Assembly: GCF_027595165.1 (NCBI RefSeq)
Contig: NZ_CP097291.1
Span: 806,001 to 870,000 of the forward strand
Direction of reading: 5' to 3'
DNA: 64,000 bases
From: Providencia sp. PROV188
GTDB lineage: Bacteria; Pseudomonadota; Gammaproteobacteria; Enterobacterales; Enterobacteriaceae
Under the pieces are notes generated by a model. The model was not told the DNA's origin. It saw only the letters and a program-made list of their open reading frames with translations, and did no database searches. Positions 28,455-37,452 of this stretch are shown here, piece by piece; position 1 is the first letter of the stretch, and every line of letters begins with the position of its first letter. Position numbers and translations under genes: made by a program.

Positions 28455-28712
28455 TTACAGATTAATCGGTACTGTTACCGAAGAATTTCTACGTTCTAAA
28501 AAGTAATTTAAATCACATTGAAGCACATTGGCAAAAATACATAATCGGTGGATTGTAAAATTTTGAGTTCCACGTTCATAGCGAGAGATCTGCTGTTGGC
28601 TTAAGCCCGTTTTTTTACCAAGAATACTGGCACTCCAGCCCAATAATAGTCGGCGTTTACGGACTTTTGCACCAATATCTGTATTGGAGATTTGATTGTC
28701 ATAGAGAGTCAT
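28455..28712 (-). CDS. MrpJ-like XRE-family regulator of the fimbrial operon
   Basis: An 85-residue single-domain HTH protein: DIGAKVRKRRLLLGWSASILGKKTGLSQQQISRYERG is a Cro/CI-type helix-turn-helix, followed by a helical end (FTIHRLCIFANVLQCDLNYFLE) typical of the MrpJ/fimbrial XRE family. In Proteus mirabilis MrpJ is the last gene of the mrp operon and represses motility when fimbriae are made. The same terminal position here, 33 bp after the membrane protein gene, supports an equivalent role (inference). Confidence 0.85.
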   Translation of the reverse strand: MTLYDNQISNTDIGAKVRKRRLLLGWSASILGKKTGLSQQQISRYERGTQNFTIHRLCIFANVLQCDLNYFLERRNSSVTVPINL

Positions 28713-28745
28713 TATGCTGTCCTCGTTTATCTTTTAATTTTCTCA

Positions 28746-30134
28746 TTATGCAAATGAAAAAATATTGGTGTGAAAGAAAGATTGACCATTAAATAAATTT
28801 AATCCAATAATAAAAACGATGAGGCCAATAATAAAAGTGCTAAAACTAAACAATAAAGAAAGATGTTTATTAATATAGAAACTGGATTGTTCTCTCAGTG
28901 GGAATGAAGCATCTGAAAATGATAAAAACAATATAATCATTCCCCAATGTAATACTGATTGTAAAAATGGGTGTTCTAAATTGCTATTAATAACCACAGG
29001 TGTTAATGCTAATACCAAGGATATTGAATAACCGTTCCCGTTTTTTTTATATTTAATAATTGACTGATAAATAACATATATACCCCCCGTTATTATTAAT
29101 GACATAAAAATAAGGTTGATAAACCCACCAGTCATAATCCAACGCAATATCTCATTATAAATATGAGGAACAATATAATTTTCAGAACTTAAAAATGGGA
29201 GCTGATTTTTCTCCATGCTCGCATTAATAATTAAAGGTTGTTCCCAAACTTCAGCTGGTGGGTAGATAAACAGTGAAATGGAAAACCGTAACATCTGCTT
29301 AAGGTGAAAGCGGTTGATTATCTCACTGTCGATATACTTTGGGCATAGCTGAATAAGGTAAACTCCAATAAATACAGCGACGGCAATAATGAAATAGCTG
29401 ACACTGACCCTTACTTTATTCTTTTGATAAAACAAACAGATAAAGATAAATGCGCAAACTGCAAAACTCAATGTTGTGGTGATGGATTGCAGAACAATCA
29501 GCGTCACCGTAAACAAGAAAATACAGAAACTTAATAGTGTTATGCGGCATTTTTCTTGGATGAGTGATGCGAGTTTAAATTGCGATAACACAAGGGTCAT
29601 CAACGAAAACATACAGCTCATCGCCATGTTAACCGATAAAATGGTAATTTGTTGTGTCAAACCATATGACCGCATATCTGTTGCAAAATAAAAAATACTG
29701 GTTTCAAAAAAGTACTGATAAATAGTAAATAAACACTGAATAACATTAATAGCGATAAAACAATAAATACAGAAAGATTGAATTAGCCACTTCTCTCGTA
29801 TTTGCAGTCCAACAATATACAGTATGACTCCTGCGCTAATACCAGACCAATACCAAAATATAACATTATTACTTTCTTTTAGATAAAAAAGATTGATGCT
29901 TAATATGGCTAGCGCTAAACAAAAACACATTGCAGGAATCGTAATGAAAATCCGATTTTTTCTATAAAATACGGTAAATGCAATGATGGAAATAATTAAT
30001 GCAATCGCTAACCAGCTAATAATATTTTGTGGCAGCGATTGCCTTAAGCTACCTAAATTATCAATGTAAATTATGCTGGCGAGATTCCAAATAATAAAAA
30101 TACTAATAAATACAGCACGAGAAAGCATAATCAT
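28746..30134 (-). CDS. Polytopic membrane protein resembling PglL/WaaL/Wzy glycan ligases, inside the fimbrial operon
   Basis: A 462-residue protein with roughly 10-12 hydrophobic segments. Features recalling O-oligosaccharyltransferases/O-antigen ligases: a GLTQQ...N segment after an arginine (Arg155-Met170, compare RxxGxxxQxN of PglL); a large periplasmic loop (about 288-335) ending in VPHIYNEILRWIMTGG (His324, Asn327, Glu328), compare PHNExLxxLVEGG; and NSNLEHPFLQSVLHW (383-397) before the last helices. The usual Ser-Arg motif after the mid-loop is not evident. It starts 21 bp after the tip-adhesin stop and runs into the MrpJ-like gene, so it is operonic. Ribosome-binding site is weak; the ATG at 30128 is an alternative start. 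It could attach or polymerise a glycan on the fimbria. Family assignment is by eye. Confidence 0.55.
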   Translation of the reverse strand: MIMLSRAVFISIFIIWNLASIIYIDNLGSLRQSLPQNIISWLAIALIISIIAFTVFYRKNRIFITIPAMCFCLALAILSINLFYLKESNNVIFWYWSGISAGVILYIVGLQIREKWLIQSFCIYCFIAINVIQCLFTIYQYFFETSIFYFATDMRSYGLTQQITILSVNMAMSCMFSLMTLVLSQFKLASLIQEKCRITLLSFCIFLFTVTLIVLQSITTTLSFAVCAFIFICLFYQKNKVRVSVSYFIIAVAVFIGVYLIQLCPKYIDSEIINRFHLKQMLRFSISLFIYPPAEVWEQPLIINASMEKNQLPFLSSENYIVPHIYNEILRWIMTGGFINLIFMSLIITGGIYVIYQSIIKYKKNGNGYSISLVLALTPVVINSNLEHPFLQSVLHWGMIILFLSFSDASFPLREQSSFYINKHLSLLFSFSTFIIGLIVFIIGLNLFNGQSFFHTNIFSFA

Positions 30135-30155
30135 AAAATTTATACTGCATGTTAA

Positions 30156-31223
30156 TTATAAATAAGTTGCAATTAACCACGCATTACCAGTGTATTTTCC
30201 TGGCTCAGCATCTAATCCATAAAGGTGGCTTTCGATTTCAATATTTTTCACTTTATCAATGGTGGTTTCGATAGTTTTACCGCGTAGGTTATTCTCTGCA
30301 TCGTACAGTGATAACTCAGAGTAAATCGTGTTATTACCTGATTTCAGCGGCACACGCTTTTGTGGATCGTTATCCATAACGTAATCTAAGGCGAATTTCA
30401 CTCTAACCCCCTGACTTCTATCACATTGATAGGTTGCAGTACGGGTTTGTTTACTATCAAATTCAATGGCATCCAGTGTATTGTGATTGATATTTAAGTT
30501 ATCAATATTGGATTTACAGTTTGATGGGTAGTTAATCACCGACTGAGTTAAATCCAGTTTTACACTCGCTTTATCCGCTGGAACGAATACATCAGGTGTA
30601 CCCGGATATTGGAACATTCGGGTATAGCCTGCAATCATTGCTGGTGGAATAACAACTTTGCCATCAATGGGAATATCTTTCACATAAATACGTACTTCAA
30701 ATGGGAATTGAACGGTGAAGAATCCTGCGTCTAATGGCCCCATTTCTTCGGAAGAACACCCACGTCCAGAAATGTTTTTCCAACCCTGAGTAATTCCATT
30801 GTCTGAATACAGTGTGAAATAAGTATTCGCATTAATTTTATAAGCGGTTAGCCCCTTAATGCTAAAGCCAGCCTCTGGCATATAAGCAAAAACACGATGA
30901 AAGGCATAGTTCCATGCCAGTCCGTTTTGGTAGTTACCCGCTAAAAAATTCACAGTGCAATAGACAGTACCGTAGGGCTGTGATGAACTTTCATTAATCA
31001 CAATACCCTCTTTATTTGGCGGAGCGACGGAGTAGTATTTCTCGCCATTGCTTCCAATTGTCGGAGTGCTCGCGATGACCGAGTTATTGGAGACAAGATT
31101 TATTCTATAACCTCCACCACTGGACGAGTAGCGAGTTAACCCATGAGACACTTGGCTATAGAGAAACAGTGACATCAGCATGGTCATTAATGAAATTAGC
31201 GAAGTTTTAGATGTTTTTTTCAT
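30156..31223 (-). CDS. Fimbrial tip adhesin (MrpH position)
   Basis: A 355-residue two-domain protein. After a signal peptide (about residues 1-29), an N-terminal receptor-binding-type domain (about 30-215) with Cys pairs is followed by a pilin domain (about 230-355) beginning VINYPSNCKSNIDNLNIN and ending in a beta strand, YTGNAWLIATYL, of the kind recognised by the chaperone. It occupies the place of MrpH in the MR/P operon and is longer than MrpH (275). Ligand specificity cannot be read. It is separated by 15 bp from the preceding minor subunit. Confidence 0.85.
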   Translation of the reverse strand: MKKTSKTSLISLMTMLMSLFLYSQVSHGLTRYSSSGGGYRINLVSNNSVIASTPTIGSNGEKYYSVAPPNKEGIVINESSSQPYGTVYCTVNFLAGNYQNGLAWNYAFHRVFAYMPEAGFSIKGLTAYKINANTYFTLYSDNGITQGWKNISGRGCSSEEMGPLDAGFFTVQFPFEVRIYVKDIPIDGKVVIPPAMIAGYTRMFQYPGTPDVFVPADKASVKLDLTQSVINYPSNCKSNIDNLNINHNTLDAIEFDSKQTRTATYQCDRSQGVRVKFALDYVMDNDPQKRVPLKSGNNTIYSELSLYDAENNLRGKTIETTIDKVKNIEIESHLYGLDAEPGKYTGNAWLIATYL

Positions 31224-31238
31224 TGTCGTTACCTAACT

Positions 31239-31751
31239 TTAGAGATAATCAATCATCACTGACAGTGCCGCACTAAACGGGCCGACTTCAAGTGTTTCAG
31301 GCACTTGATTCGTAACTAATTGTGACTGTAAGGTCAATGTGGCGGTGTCACCACTCACTGACGGGAAGATGGGCTCCCATTTCAGTAGATTGATAGCGGT
31401 ATTTCTATTGGCTTGGGAAAAGCGGATCCCTAATCCTTGGATCGTGGTGCTTAATACCGTTTCGTTATTAATCGTGAGGGTCGAACCCTCTTTAGGGGAT
31501 AAATAAATTCGTAAATTTTTACGCAGATCGCACTGTTTAATTAGGATCCCAAAGTTTTGCTTTTCTTCTGTTATGCGATCTAATGCGACATTTTGAAAAT
31601 TCACATACAGCTCTTTATCACCATTTTCATTGGTGATCACACAGGATGGACGCACTAATGTGGTTTCCAACGTAATTAAAATATCAGCCAGTGAAAAGCT
31701 GCTCATTAGCAGGCAAATCGCCCCTAAAAAACCGGATATTTTCATCTGCAT
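31239..31751 (-). CDS. Minor fimbrial subunit (MrpG/PapF-like)
   Basis: A 170-residue pilin with signal peptide (about 1-22), an N-terminal strand region ITLETTLVRPSCVITNENGD with the first conserved Cys, a second Cys in FGILIKQCDLRKNLRIYLS, and the C-terminal FSAALSVMIDYL strand. It is probably an adaptor near the tip. It follows the previous subunit after 4 bp. Confidence 0.85.
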   Translation of the reverse strand: MQMKISGFLGAICLLMSSFSLADILITLETTLVRPSCVITNENGDKELYVNFQNVALDRITEEKQNFGILIKQCDLRKNLRIYLSPKEGSTLTINNETVLSTTIQGLGIRFSQANRNTAINLLKWEPIFPSVSGDTATLTLQSQLVTNQVPETLEVGPFSAALSVMIDYL

Positions 31752-31755
31752 TCTC

Positions 31756-32292
31756 CTACTGGTAGTCCAGATTGAAAGTGACTAAGGATGAGAAACTCCC
31801 TGTTTTGAGCCGTCCGTTAAAGGGCTTTTGTGCATATACCCCAAATTGCAGTGGGTTAATGGAGCCTTTTCCCGATTCCGTGACGGTACTGATATCAATC
31901 GGGGTATTAAATTTCAAAGGTTGAGCATTCTTGCCATCAGTTAACGCCAGTAACACATTGGACTCGCCGGTTGTTTTCAAATAGGTGACGCCATTGTGAG
32001 TTTCAGTATCTTGAGTATTTAGCGTAATTTTGATGGTCTTATTTAATGCCGCGGTTGAGCAATCGACGATATCCAACTGAAAAGGTTGAACATCAGAACG
32101 CCCCAGATTTTCAAGTTCAGAAAAGCGCAGACCTGATAAGTAAACCGTTTTCTTCGTGTCATCGTCGGATAAGCGACAACCGATAGGCACCAGTGTCCCT
32201 TCAAAATAGACGGATAGACTATTTGCCAAGCTGCCGTAGCTGGTAAATAACAAGCTACTCATGCCAACCATAAGTGCGAATGTTTTAGTCAT
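31756..32292 (-). CDS. Minor fimbrial subunit (MrpF/PapE-like)
   Basis: A 178-residue pilin with signal peptide (about 1-23), SVYFEGTLVPIGCRLSDDD with the first Cys, FQLDIVDCSTAALNKTIKITLN with the second, and the terminal strand SLVTFNLDYQ. The start overlaps the previous gene by eight bases, showing tight coupling. Confidence 0.85.
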   Translation of the reverse strand: MTKTFALMVGMSSLLFTSYGSLANSLSVYFEGTLVPIGCRLSDDDTKKTVYLSGLRFSELENLGRSDVQPFQLDIVDCSTAALNKTIKITLNTQDTETHNGVTYLKTTGESNVLLALTDGKNAQPLKFNTPIDISTVTESGKGSINPLQFGVYAQKPFNGRLKTGSFSSLVTFNLDYQ

Positions 32293-32650
32293 AAATCATC
32301 TCCAAACGGCGTGCTGAGCTTTCGGCTGGAAGTAAAAAAGTCATACTTTTATTTGTCTGCGGCTTTGAAAAAACATATTGCTGACCCGCAAATTTCAACG
32401 TGAATGGTGCCCACGTTTGGTTATAAGTGCGGGTGACACAATGGGCATAACTCACAGTAAATTGATAAACAGGTTCATTGACATGATTGACCGCTCTCGT
32501 CATCGTTACATTAGGCTGGCAAGGTGTTATGAGAAAACGCGCATGAACATAAACAGTGCCTGTTGTTTCCAATAATGAGGGTTGCGATGGCGTTTCTGCC
32601 AATACAGGCATGGCGAACATGAGCGATAACCCAAAGTGATACAGTTTCAT
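32285..32650 (-). CDS. Short minor fimbrial subunit (MrpE position)
   Basis: Only 121 residues, about 103 after the signal peptide, against about 150-160 for normal mature pilins. It keeps the two cysteines (ITPCQPN and YAHCVTR) and ends LEMIYD. The middle of the pilin fold is shortened rather than frameshifted: the frame is intact and its stop overlaps the next start. It could be an assembly terminator or specialised adaptor; decay cannot be excluded. Confidence 0.7.
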   Translation of the reverse strand: MKLYHFGLSLMFAMPVLAETPSQPSLLETTGTVYVHARFLITPCQPNVTMTRAVNHVNEPVYQFTVSYAHCVTRTYNQTWAPFTLKFAGQQYVFSKPQTNKSMTFLLPAESSARRLEMIYD

Positions 32651-32677
32651 GTTGATATTCCTGTTTATCCGTTACGT

Positions 32678-33406
32678 CTATGGTGTGACTGTGCACTGCG
32701 ATGCTTGGCACTTAAACGCCAGTGATGGCTTTCCACCATAATCATTGATATAGGTGAGATATGGCGTCGCAAATTTCGCTGATTTTAGGTTATGGGTTGA
32801 TTTCGGTGGTACCATAACAGCATCAAAATCACTCTGCTCAGACTGCTTCTGGCTGTTACCAATGCCGATAACGGTCAGATAAAAACTTGTTGGGTTATTT
32901 AGCTGATAACCATTGGCTGTTGGGGTTAGTGTTACCTGTTTTGCCCACTCTTTTTTGCTATCCGCCACAATTGCTTCTGGGCGATAAAACAGTTTTACAC
33001 GGCTTTGTAGGGCGATTTGTAGAACACCTGCTTCCGTTGATTTTGGTGGGATCTCACGCAAGTTATAGTAAAACAGAGACTCTCTATCCTGAGGTAACTT
33101 ACTGATATCTGGCGCAGTGCTTAAACGAACTAAGCTAGTGGATTTTGGCTCCATACGCTGAATCGGTGGCGTCGCGATAATCGGGCCAGCTTCCAATTTT
33201 TTCTCTGACGCATCTTCTAACCATGATTGTGCTAGGTAAGGCAGCTCGGGGTTATCATTGCGAATAGTGATGTTAATAGACTGCTGATCACCATCAAAAA
33301 TAATACGAGTACGATCCAATGTAACTGCGGCGTAAGTGGCGCCCATTGCACCGATAGAGGTCAATAAGACACTGGTGCGAAGTAAATTAAAAAGATTTGA
33401 TTTCAT
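32678..33406 (-). CDS. Periplasmic fimbrial chaperone (PapD/MrpD-like)
   Basis: A 242-residue protein with signal peptide (about 1-27) and two Ig-like domains. The G1/F1 region shows LFYYNLREIPPKS, the usual chaperone signature, and DRTRIIFDGDQQSINITIRN is the standard first strand set. The basic residues for the pilin C-terminus are in the first domain. It caps subunits by donor-strand complementation before delivery to the usher encoded immediately upstream in the operon (12 bp gap). Confidence 0.94.
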   Translation of the reverse strand: MKSNLFNLLRTSVLLTSIGAMGATYAAVTLDRTRIIFDGDQQSINITIRNDNPELPYLAQSWLEDASEKKLEAGPIIATPPIQRMEPKSTSLVRLSTAPDISKLPQDRESLFYYNLREIPPKSTEAGVLQIALQSRVKLFYRPEAIVADSKKEWAKQVTLTPTANGYQLNNPTSFYLTVIGIGNSQKQSEQSDFDAVMVPPKSTHNLKSAKFATPYLTYINDYGGKPSLAFKCQASQCTVTP

Positions 33407-33418
33407 TTAAATTGTTTC

Positions 33419-35908
33419 CTAATGACAAATTAATACAGGGTAGCTTTCTGCACTGTTTTTAAACTCAGTGACTTGCGTGCTGCATTGCAATTTATTTCCC
33501 CAGTAAAGGTTAAGCAGGTCATTTGGCATCACGCCGACAATCCATGTGATCCCTTGCTCACCCACAATGCCGAGCTCAATGTTATTTTTATTACGCACAC
33601 TGGCGCCAAAAGGTGGGTAAGTACCGTCTGCCAGTTTTAAACGGGCAAAGGTTTTTTCCCCTTGAATAACATTAAGGCTGCGATAACCGATGGCTCCACG
33701 AGTTAATGTGGCTTCGGTAACACTCTCTAACGCTTCGATATTGTTCGGTAATTTACTGGTATTAATTGATGCTGTTGTTTTGCGATAGCTACTCACGTTA
33801 GGGAGCACGGTTAAGCCAAAGCGGTTAGTTTTATAAACACCGCCGTTTAATGGCACGTTGCTCGCTCCCGGTGTTTCAACGACTAAGCGCGTTCCACCAT
33901 AAGCTGCCTGATGCAGCGCAATTCCCTCTTTGACCAATGTGATCCCTCCGTTAATTGACCCACCAACGGTGTGGTACTCGTTGGGAACATAACTGGCATT
34001 GGCCGATAGTGATGCCGTTGGGAAGTTCTGGCTCAAATAACCACTGAAACTGGTTTGTGAGTCTTGATACTGTCCCGTTTGGTAACCTACGTTCAGGTTA
34101 TAACTACGCTGATCGTTGTAGCCGCTATAGCCCACGTTATGGGTTGAAGAACGGCGCCCATTTTGGTCACGTGTATAACCCTCAGAGAAACTCATGCTGC
34201 TGCCCATTGTGAGGGGAACAGTGACATACAACGTAATGGCATCATCCTGATATCCCGCTCTTTTGGAGCGTGTCGCAGAAGCAGTTAAGCTGATATTTTT
34301 TAACCCTAAATAGGCAATATTGAAGGCGGTGTTGATATAGGCCCCAAATTGCTCTTCCGTTTGGCTATTCCAATACGTGTTGTATTGGTAGTTTCCACCC
34401 AGTGAGAACGCATCAAAATATTTATTAATATTGACCTGATAGCTCTCTTTGTGTGCTTGAGTTTCAATCCCTGTACGGCGTTCGTCCAACGTTTGTTGCA
34501 ATGAACGATAGGTTTCATCCGAGAATCGATAGCCTGCGAAGGTAATGTCGGTTCTCGCCTCATCAAACGATTTTGAGTAACTTAAACGGTAACTGCGTCC
34601 TGTTAAGGTATTGCTGAGTAACTTTGCATGGGACTGCGTTATATCAAATGACAAGCTCCCGAAGGTAAATAAGTCACGCCCAAAACCAGCTGAAAATGCT
34701 TGGTAGTTTTTGGATAAAATCGACCCACCATAAATAGACCAAATATTATTAAGTCCATAAGAAAGCTCGCCCGATGCGGTCATATCCCCTTCAAGGTGAC
34801 GCCCATCGTAACGAGGTTTACCGACGGCAAACTTATAGCGAACTTGTCCAGGACGTGTTAAATAAGGCAGCGCCGCTGTAGTAATGCTGAACTTTTGTTC
34901 TTCGCCATTTTCTTCACGCACCGTGACATCTAAGGTTCCACGGATTGAGCTATCCAATGTTTGGATCTGGAATGGACCAGCGGGAACCGTAGTTTCCAAA
35001 ACAATTCGGTCATGGCTTTTGACGATGACCGTGGCGTTAGTCTGAGCTATCCCGATGATCTCAGGGGCGTATCCCGTTAGTTTCGGTGGCAGCATGTTTT
35101 CATCGGTCTCTAGTGATAGACCCGTGAACTGCCAGGAATCAAAAATAGCCGAGTAGAAATAGTTTTCCCCCAACGTTAGAACCGAGGCGATATTCGCTAA
35201 TGAGCGATAAGCATATAAACGGCTGAATATGGCATCGCTATATTCATTGTTATAGTTACCCGATGATTTACGGTAGTTTGCTTGGTAATCCCCACGTAAA
35301 CGCCACGCACCGAGATTTAACCCTGTAGTTCCGTTCGCAGATAAATAGGATTCTTTTGTTCCGCTATCTCGGCGGGTAAAGGAGCCCGTCAAGGTGTAGT
35401 CGAGTAAAAAGCCGTTAATACCGTCTTCCCAGCGAGAAGGTGGCACCCAGCTAGGGTCGGTATATTCCAAATAACTTTGCGGGATCAAGATCGTCAGTGT
35501 TAACGTGGATAAATCCACGCTCATGGTACTGCCTTCAAGCGCAGACAAATCGATACACTGATCGTTATCGCGATATTTAATTAAGCGAATAGCTTCTGGT
35601 TTTAAGCCGAGTTGATCCGTAATAGCTGCCGGAACACAAACAACGCTAAATAATGAATCTTCAGCAGACGTTGGCGCACCTACAGTAATATCGCGGGCAT
35701 TACCCAAACGTTCATTATTGACTTTAATCGTTAGATGATAATTTCCAGGCATAACAAATCCGGCCTGAGAAAACTGGCTAAAGTCAATATTCTGAGTATC
35801 TTTGGTATCAAGCATATCTGTATTAAATTCAACAGAAAAAGCAACAGTAGGAATACTGGATAAGCAAGATATAATAATTAACTGGTGAAAAATATTAAAT
35901 TTAGCCAT
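33419..35908 (-). CDS. Outer membrane fimbrial usher (PapC/MrpC-like)
   Basis: An 829-residue usher: signal peptide (about 1-25), N-terminal chaperone-binding domain starting VEFNTDMLDTKDTQNIDFSQFSQ, a 24-strand pore with plug domain (TVREENGEEQKF), and two C-terminal domains with a final Cys pair (NKLQCSTQV...PVLICH). It catalyses ordered polymerisation and secretion of the fimbria. Length and termini are complete. Confidence 0.96.
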   Translation of the reverse strand: MAKFNIFHQLIIISCLSSIPTVAFSVEFNTDMLDTKDTQNIDFSQFSQAGFVMPGNYHLTIKVNNERLGNARDITVGAPTSAEDSLFSVVCVPAAITDQLGLKPEAIRLIKYRDNDQCIDLSALEGSTMSVDLSTLTLTILIPQSYLEYTDPSWVPPSRWEDGINGFLLDYTLTGSFTRRDSGTKESYLSANGTTGLNLGAWRLRGDYQANYRKSSGNYNNEYSDAIFSRLYAYRSLANIASVLTLGENYFYSAIFDSWQFTGLSLETDENMLPPKLTGYAPEIIGIAQTNATVIVKSHDRIVLETTVPAGPFQIQTLDSSIRGTLDVTVREENGEEQKFSITTAALPYLTRPGQVRYKFAVGKPRYDGRHLEGDMTASGELSYGLNNIWSIYGGSILSKNYQAFSAGFGRDLFTFGSLSFDITQSHAKLLSNTLTGRSYRLSYSKSFDEARTDITFAGYRFSDETYRSLQQTLDERRTGIETQAHKESYQVNINKYFDAFSLGGNYQYNTYWNSQTEEQFGAYINTAFNIAYLGLKNISLTASATRSKRAGYQDDAITLYVTVPLTMGSSMSFSEGYTRDQNGRRSSTHNVGYSGYNDQRSYNLNVGYQTGQYQDSQTSFSGYLSQNFPTASLSANASYVPNEYHTVGGSINGGITLVKEGIALHQAAYGGTRLVVETPGASNVPLNGGVYKTNRFGLTVLPNVSSYRKTTASINTSKLPNNIEALESVTEATLTRGAIGYRSLNVIQGEKTFARLKLADGTYPPFGASVRNKNNIELGIVGEQGITWIVGVMPNDLLNLYWGNKLQCSTQVTEFKNSAESYPVLICH

Positions 35909-35944
35909 AGTGTTCTTATCATATAAATTAATTTAAAATATTTA

Positions 35945-36502
35945 TTAGTCGTAACTTACATTGAATTTAATCGTGGCAAAGTAATTTCCGGGTTCAATCT
36001 CATTATTAATGGTGTCAATTTCTGTTTCATATTTCAAAACACTGACTTTTGTTTTTCTATCAAAGTAAATAGCGCTATTTGAAATAGAATACGATTTATT
36101 CGGAGTGACTAAATTGTTATTGGTGTCATAAATATAGACAACGACACCATCCGTAGGACCTGACAGTTTGATTGCATTGTTGTAGATGTCACTATTGGCA
36201 AAGAATTTAATTTTTATGCCTTTGCTATTATCTTTGTCATATTCACTAATGCAGTTGTTTAATTTAATGTTAAATGTTTTTCTATTATTATTTTTTGCTT
36301 CTTCTGTATTGATGTCACTTTTAGAAACAAGGTCATAATTAATATATTGATATTGGCTGTCTGTTTCTATTGAGCAGGGCGCAGCAACAATATATCCGCG
36401 CATAACAGTTTCACCACGAATTCCGCCATCAACTGTATATTCTGCATTAGAAATAAAAGGAGCTAATAATAGTGTTGACCATAAGAAAGATAAATTTCGC
36501 AT
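35945..36502 (-). CDS. Second pilin-like subunit (MrpB/PapH position)
   Basis: A 185-residue pilin with a signal peptide (MRNLSFLWSTLLLAPFISNA) and two cysteines in pilin context (VAAPCSIETD and KLNNCISEYD), ending FATIKFNVSYD. ATG 36502 follows an AAAAAGG ribosome-binding site; the longer frame to 36538 runs through the intercistronic hairpin and is rejected. Between major pilin and usher, this is the place of the PapH-type anchor/terminator subunit. Confidence 0.82.
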   Translation of the reverse strand: MRNLSFLWSTLLLAPFISNAEYTVDGGIRGETVMRGYIVAAPCSIETDSQYQYINYDLVSKSDINTEEAKNNNRKTFNIKLNNCISEYDKDNSKGIKIKFFANSDIYNNAIKLSGPTDGVVVYIYDTNNNLVTPNKSYSISNSAIYFDRKTKVSVLKYETEIDTINNEIEPGNYFATIKFNVSYD

Positions 36503-36518
36503 AATGAACCTTTTTATT

Positions 36519-36536
36519 GGGAGGGTTTCCCCTCCC
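36519..36536 (-). promoter_or_regulatory. GAAA-tetraloop hairpin after the major pilin gene
   Basis: On the mRNA strand GGGAGGG-GAAA-CCCTCCC is a perfect seven-base GC-rich stem with a GNRA loop, located just after the major pilin stop and before the next gene. No T-run follows, so it is more likely an mRNA 3'-end stabiliser or partial attenuator that raises pilin over downstream genes, as described for papA mRNA. Confidence 0.75.
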
Positions 36537-36543
36537 ATAAAAA

Positions 36544-37095
36544 TTATTCGTAAGTGATTTTGAAGTCAGCGATAGAGTTGAATTCACCTTCAGTTACTGG
36601 AGTAGAAGCATCAACACGTTTTGCTAATGCAGTAAATTCCAGAACGTTTTCACCTTGTCTGTTACGAATTTGGTTCAGTACAGATTTAGCTTCATCAAAT
36701 TTAAAATCTTTAATTTGAATACCAACGTTATTAGCGGTACCAGTCACGCCTAAGAACTCTTTATTAGTACCAACGTAGTTTTTACCACCGAAAGTGATTT
36801 TGATATCTTTAACTGCAACCCATTTACCTTCAGTATCCTTACTGAATTCGTCGAAGTTACATTCTTTTAATTTAATAGAGATATCTTTCTCTGCTGCATT
36901 ACCTGCTTCTAAAGAAGCACGTGACAGTTGACCAAATGGAACTTCTTGTTTGGTGCTTTCAGATTCGATATTACATGGGGAGTTAACAACTTGACCGCTA
37001 AAATGTAATTCACCCGTGTTGCCGCTAGCTAAAACAGATGCAGACAGAGTAGAAGCTGCAAATAAAACAGCAACAGATAATTTATTTAATTTCAT
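36544..37095 (-). CDS. Major fimbrial subunit (MrpA-like pilin)
   Basis: A 183-residue pilin starting MKLNKLSVAVLFAASTLSASVLA (signal peptide) behind an AAGGAT ribosome-binding site; the longer frame to 37167 is rejected. The mature N-terminus GNTGELHFSGQVVNSPCNIE and the second Cys in LKECNFDEF are standard for type 1/P pilins, and the protein ends FNSIADFKITYE. First gene of the structural operon, followed by a strong hairpin, as expected for the most abundant subunit. Confidence 0.92.
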   Translation of the reverse strand: MKLNKLSVAVLFAASTLSASVLASGNTGELHFSGQVVNSPCNIESESTKQEVPFGQLSRASLEAGNAAEKDISIKLKECNFDEFSKDTEGKWVAVKDIKITFGGKNYVGTNKEFLGVTGTANNVGIQIKDFKFDEAKSVLNQIRNRQGENVLEFTALAKRVDASTPVTEGEFNSIADFKITYE

Positions 37096-37452
37096 GTGAT
37101 AGATCCTTAAAGATAAGTAATTTTTAGTCCCTAAAGTGAATGCAAATTGCCTAGTGCATCCATGCATTGGCTTTTTGTGTAAGTCATTTCGACGAAAACA
37201 AGTTTATCCATCAGGAGAGTTTTTTGAAATAAAGTATTGGTATTTTAATGAAGTAAAATATTTAATTCTGGTATTAATATTTTTAACGTGAGTTTTAATG
37301 TTTTTATTTCACTGTGGTAATGTATGGGATTTTTAATCACTTTTGCTTTAAGGTAAATTAATAAGTAATTTTTAAAAATTAAAAAAATAGAGCATCAAAT
37401 GTCATAATTCGATGCTCTATATTTGTCATGATGAAATGTTTGCTGATTTAAA
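37096..37452 (-). promoter_or_regulatory. Promoter region of the fimbrial operon
   Basis: A 357-bp AT-rich gap. It holds the terminator of the regulator pair and must contain the main pilin promoter. I found no pair of long inverted repeats of the MR/P or fim invertible-element type; only a short TGCAT-CC-ATGCA palindrome near 37157-37168. A definite -35/-10 could not be picked. Confidence 0.5.
37388..37419 (-). terminator. Terminator of the PsaE/PsaF-like regulator genes
   Basis: TAGAGCATC (37388-37396) pairs with GATGCTCTA (37411-37419); on the minus strand the stem is followed by a T-run of seven. Confidence 0.85.

Noticed and set aside
37096..37452. Invertible fimbrial promoter element
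   Set aside because: No pair of long inverted repeats and no adjacent tyrosine recombinase gene.
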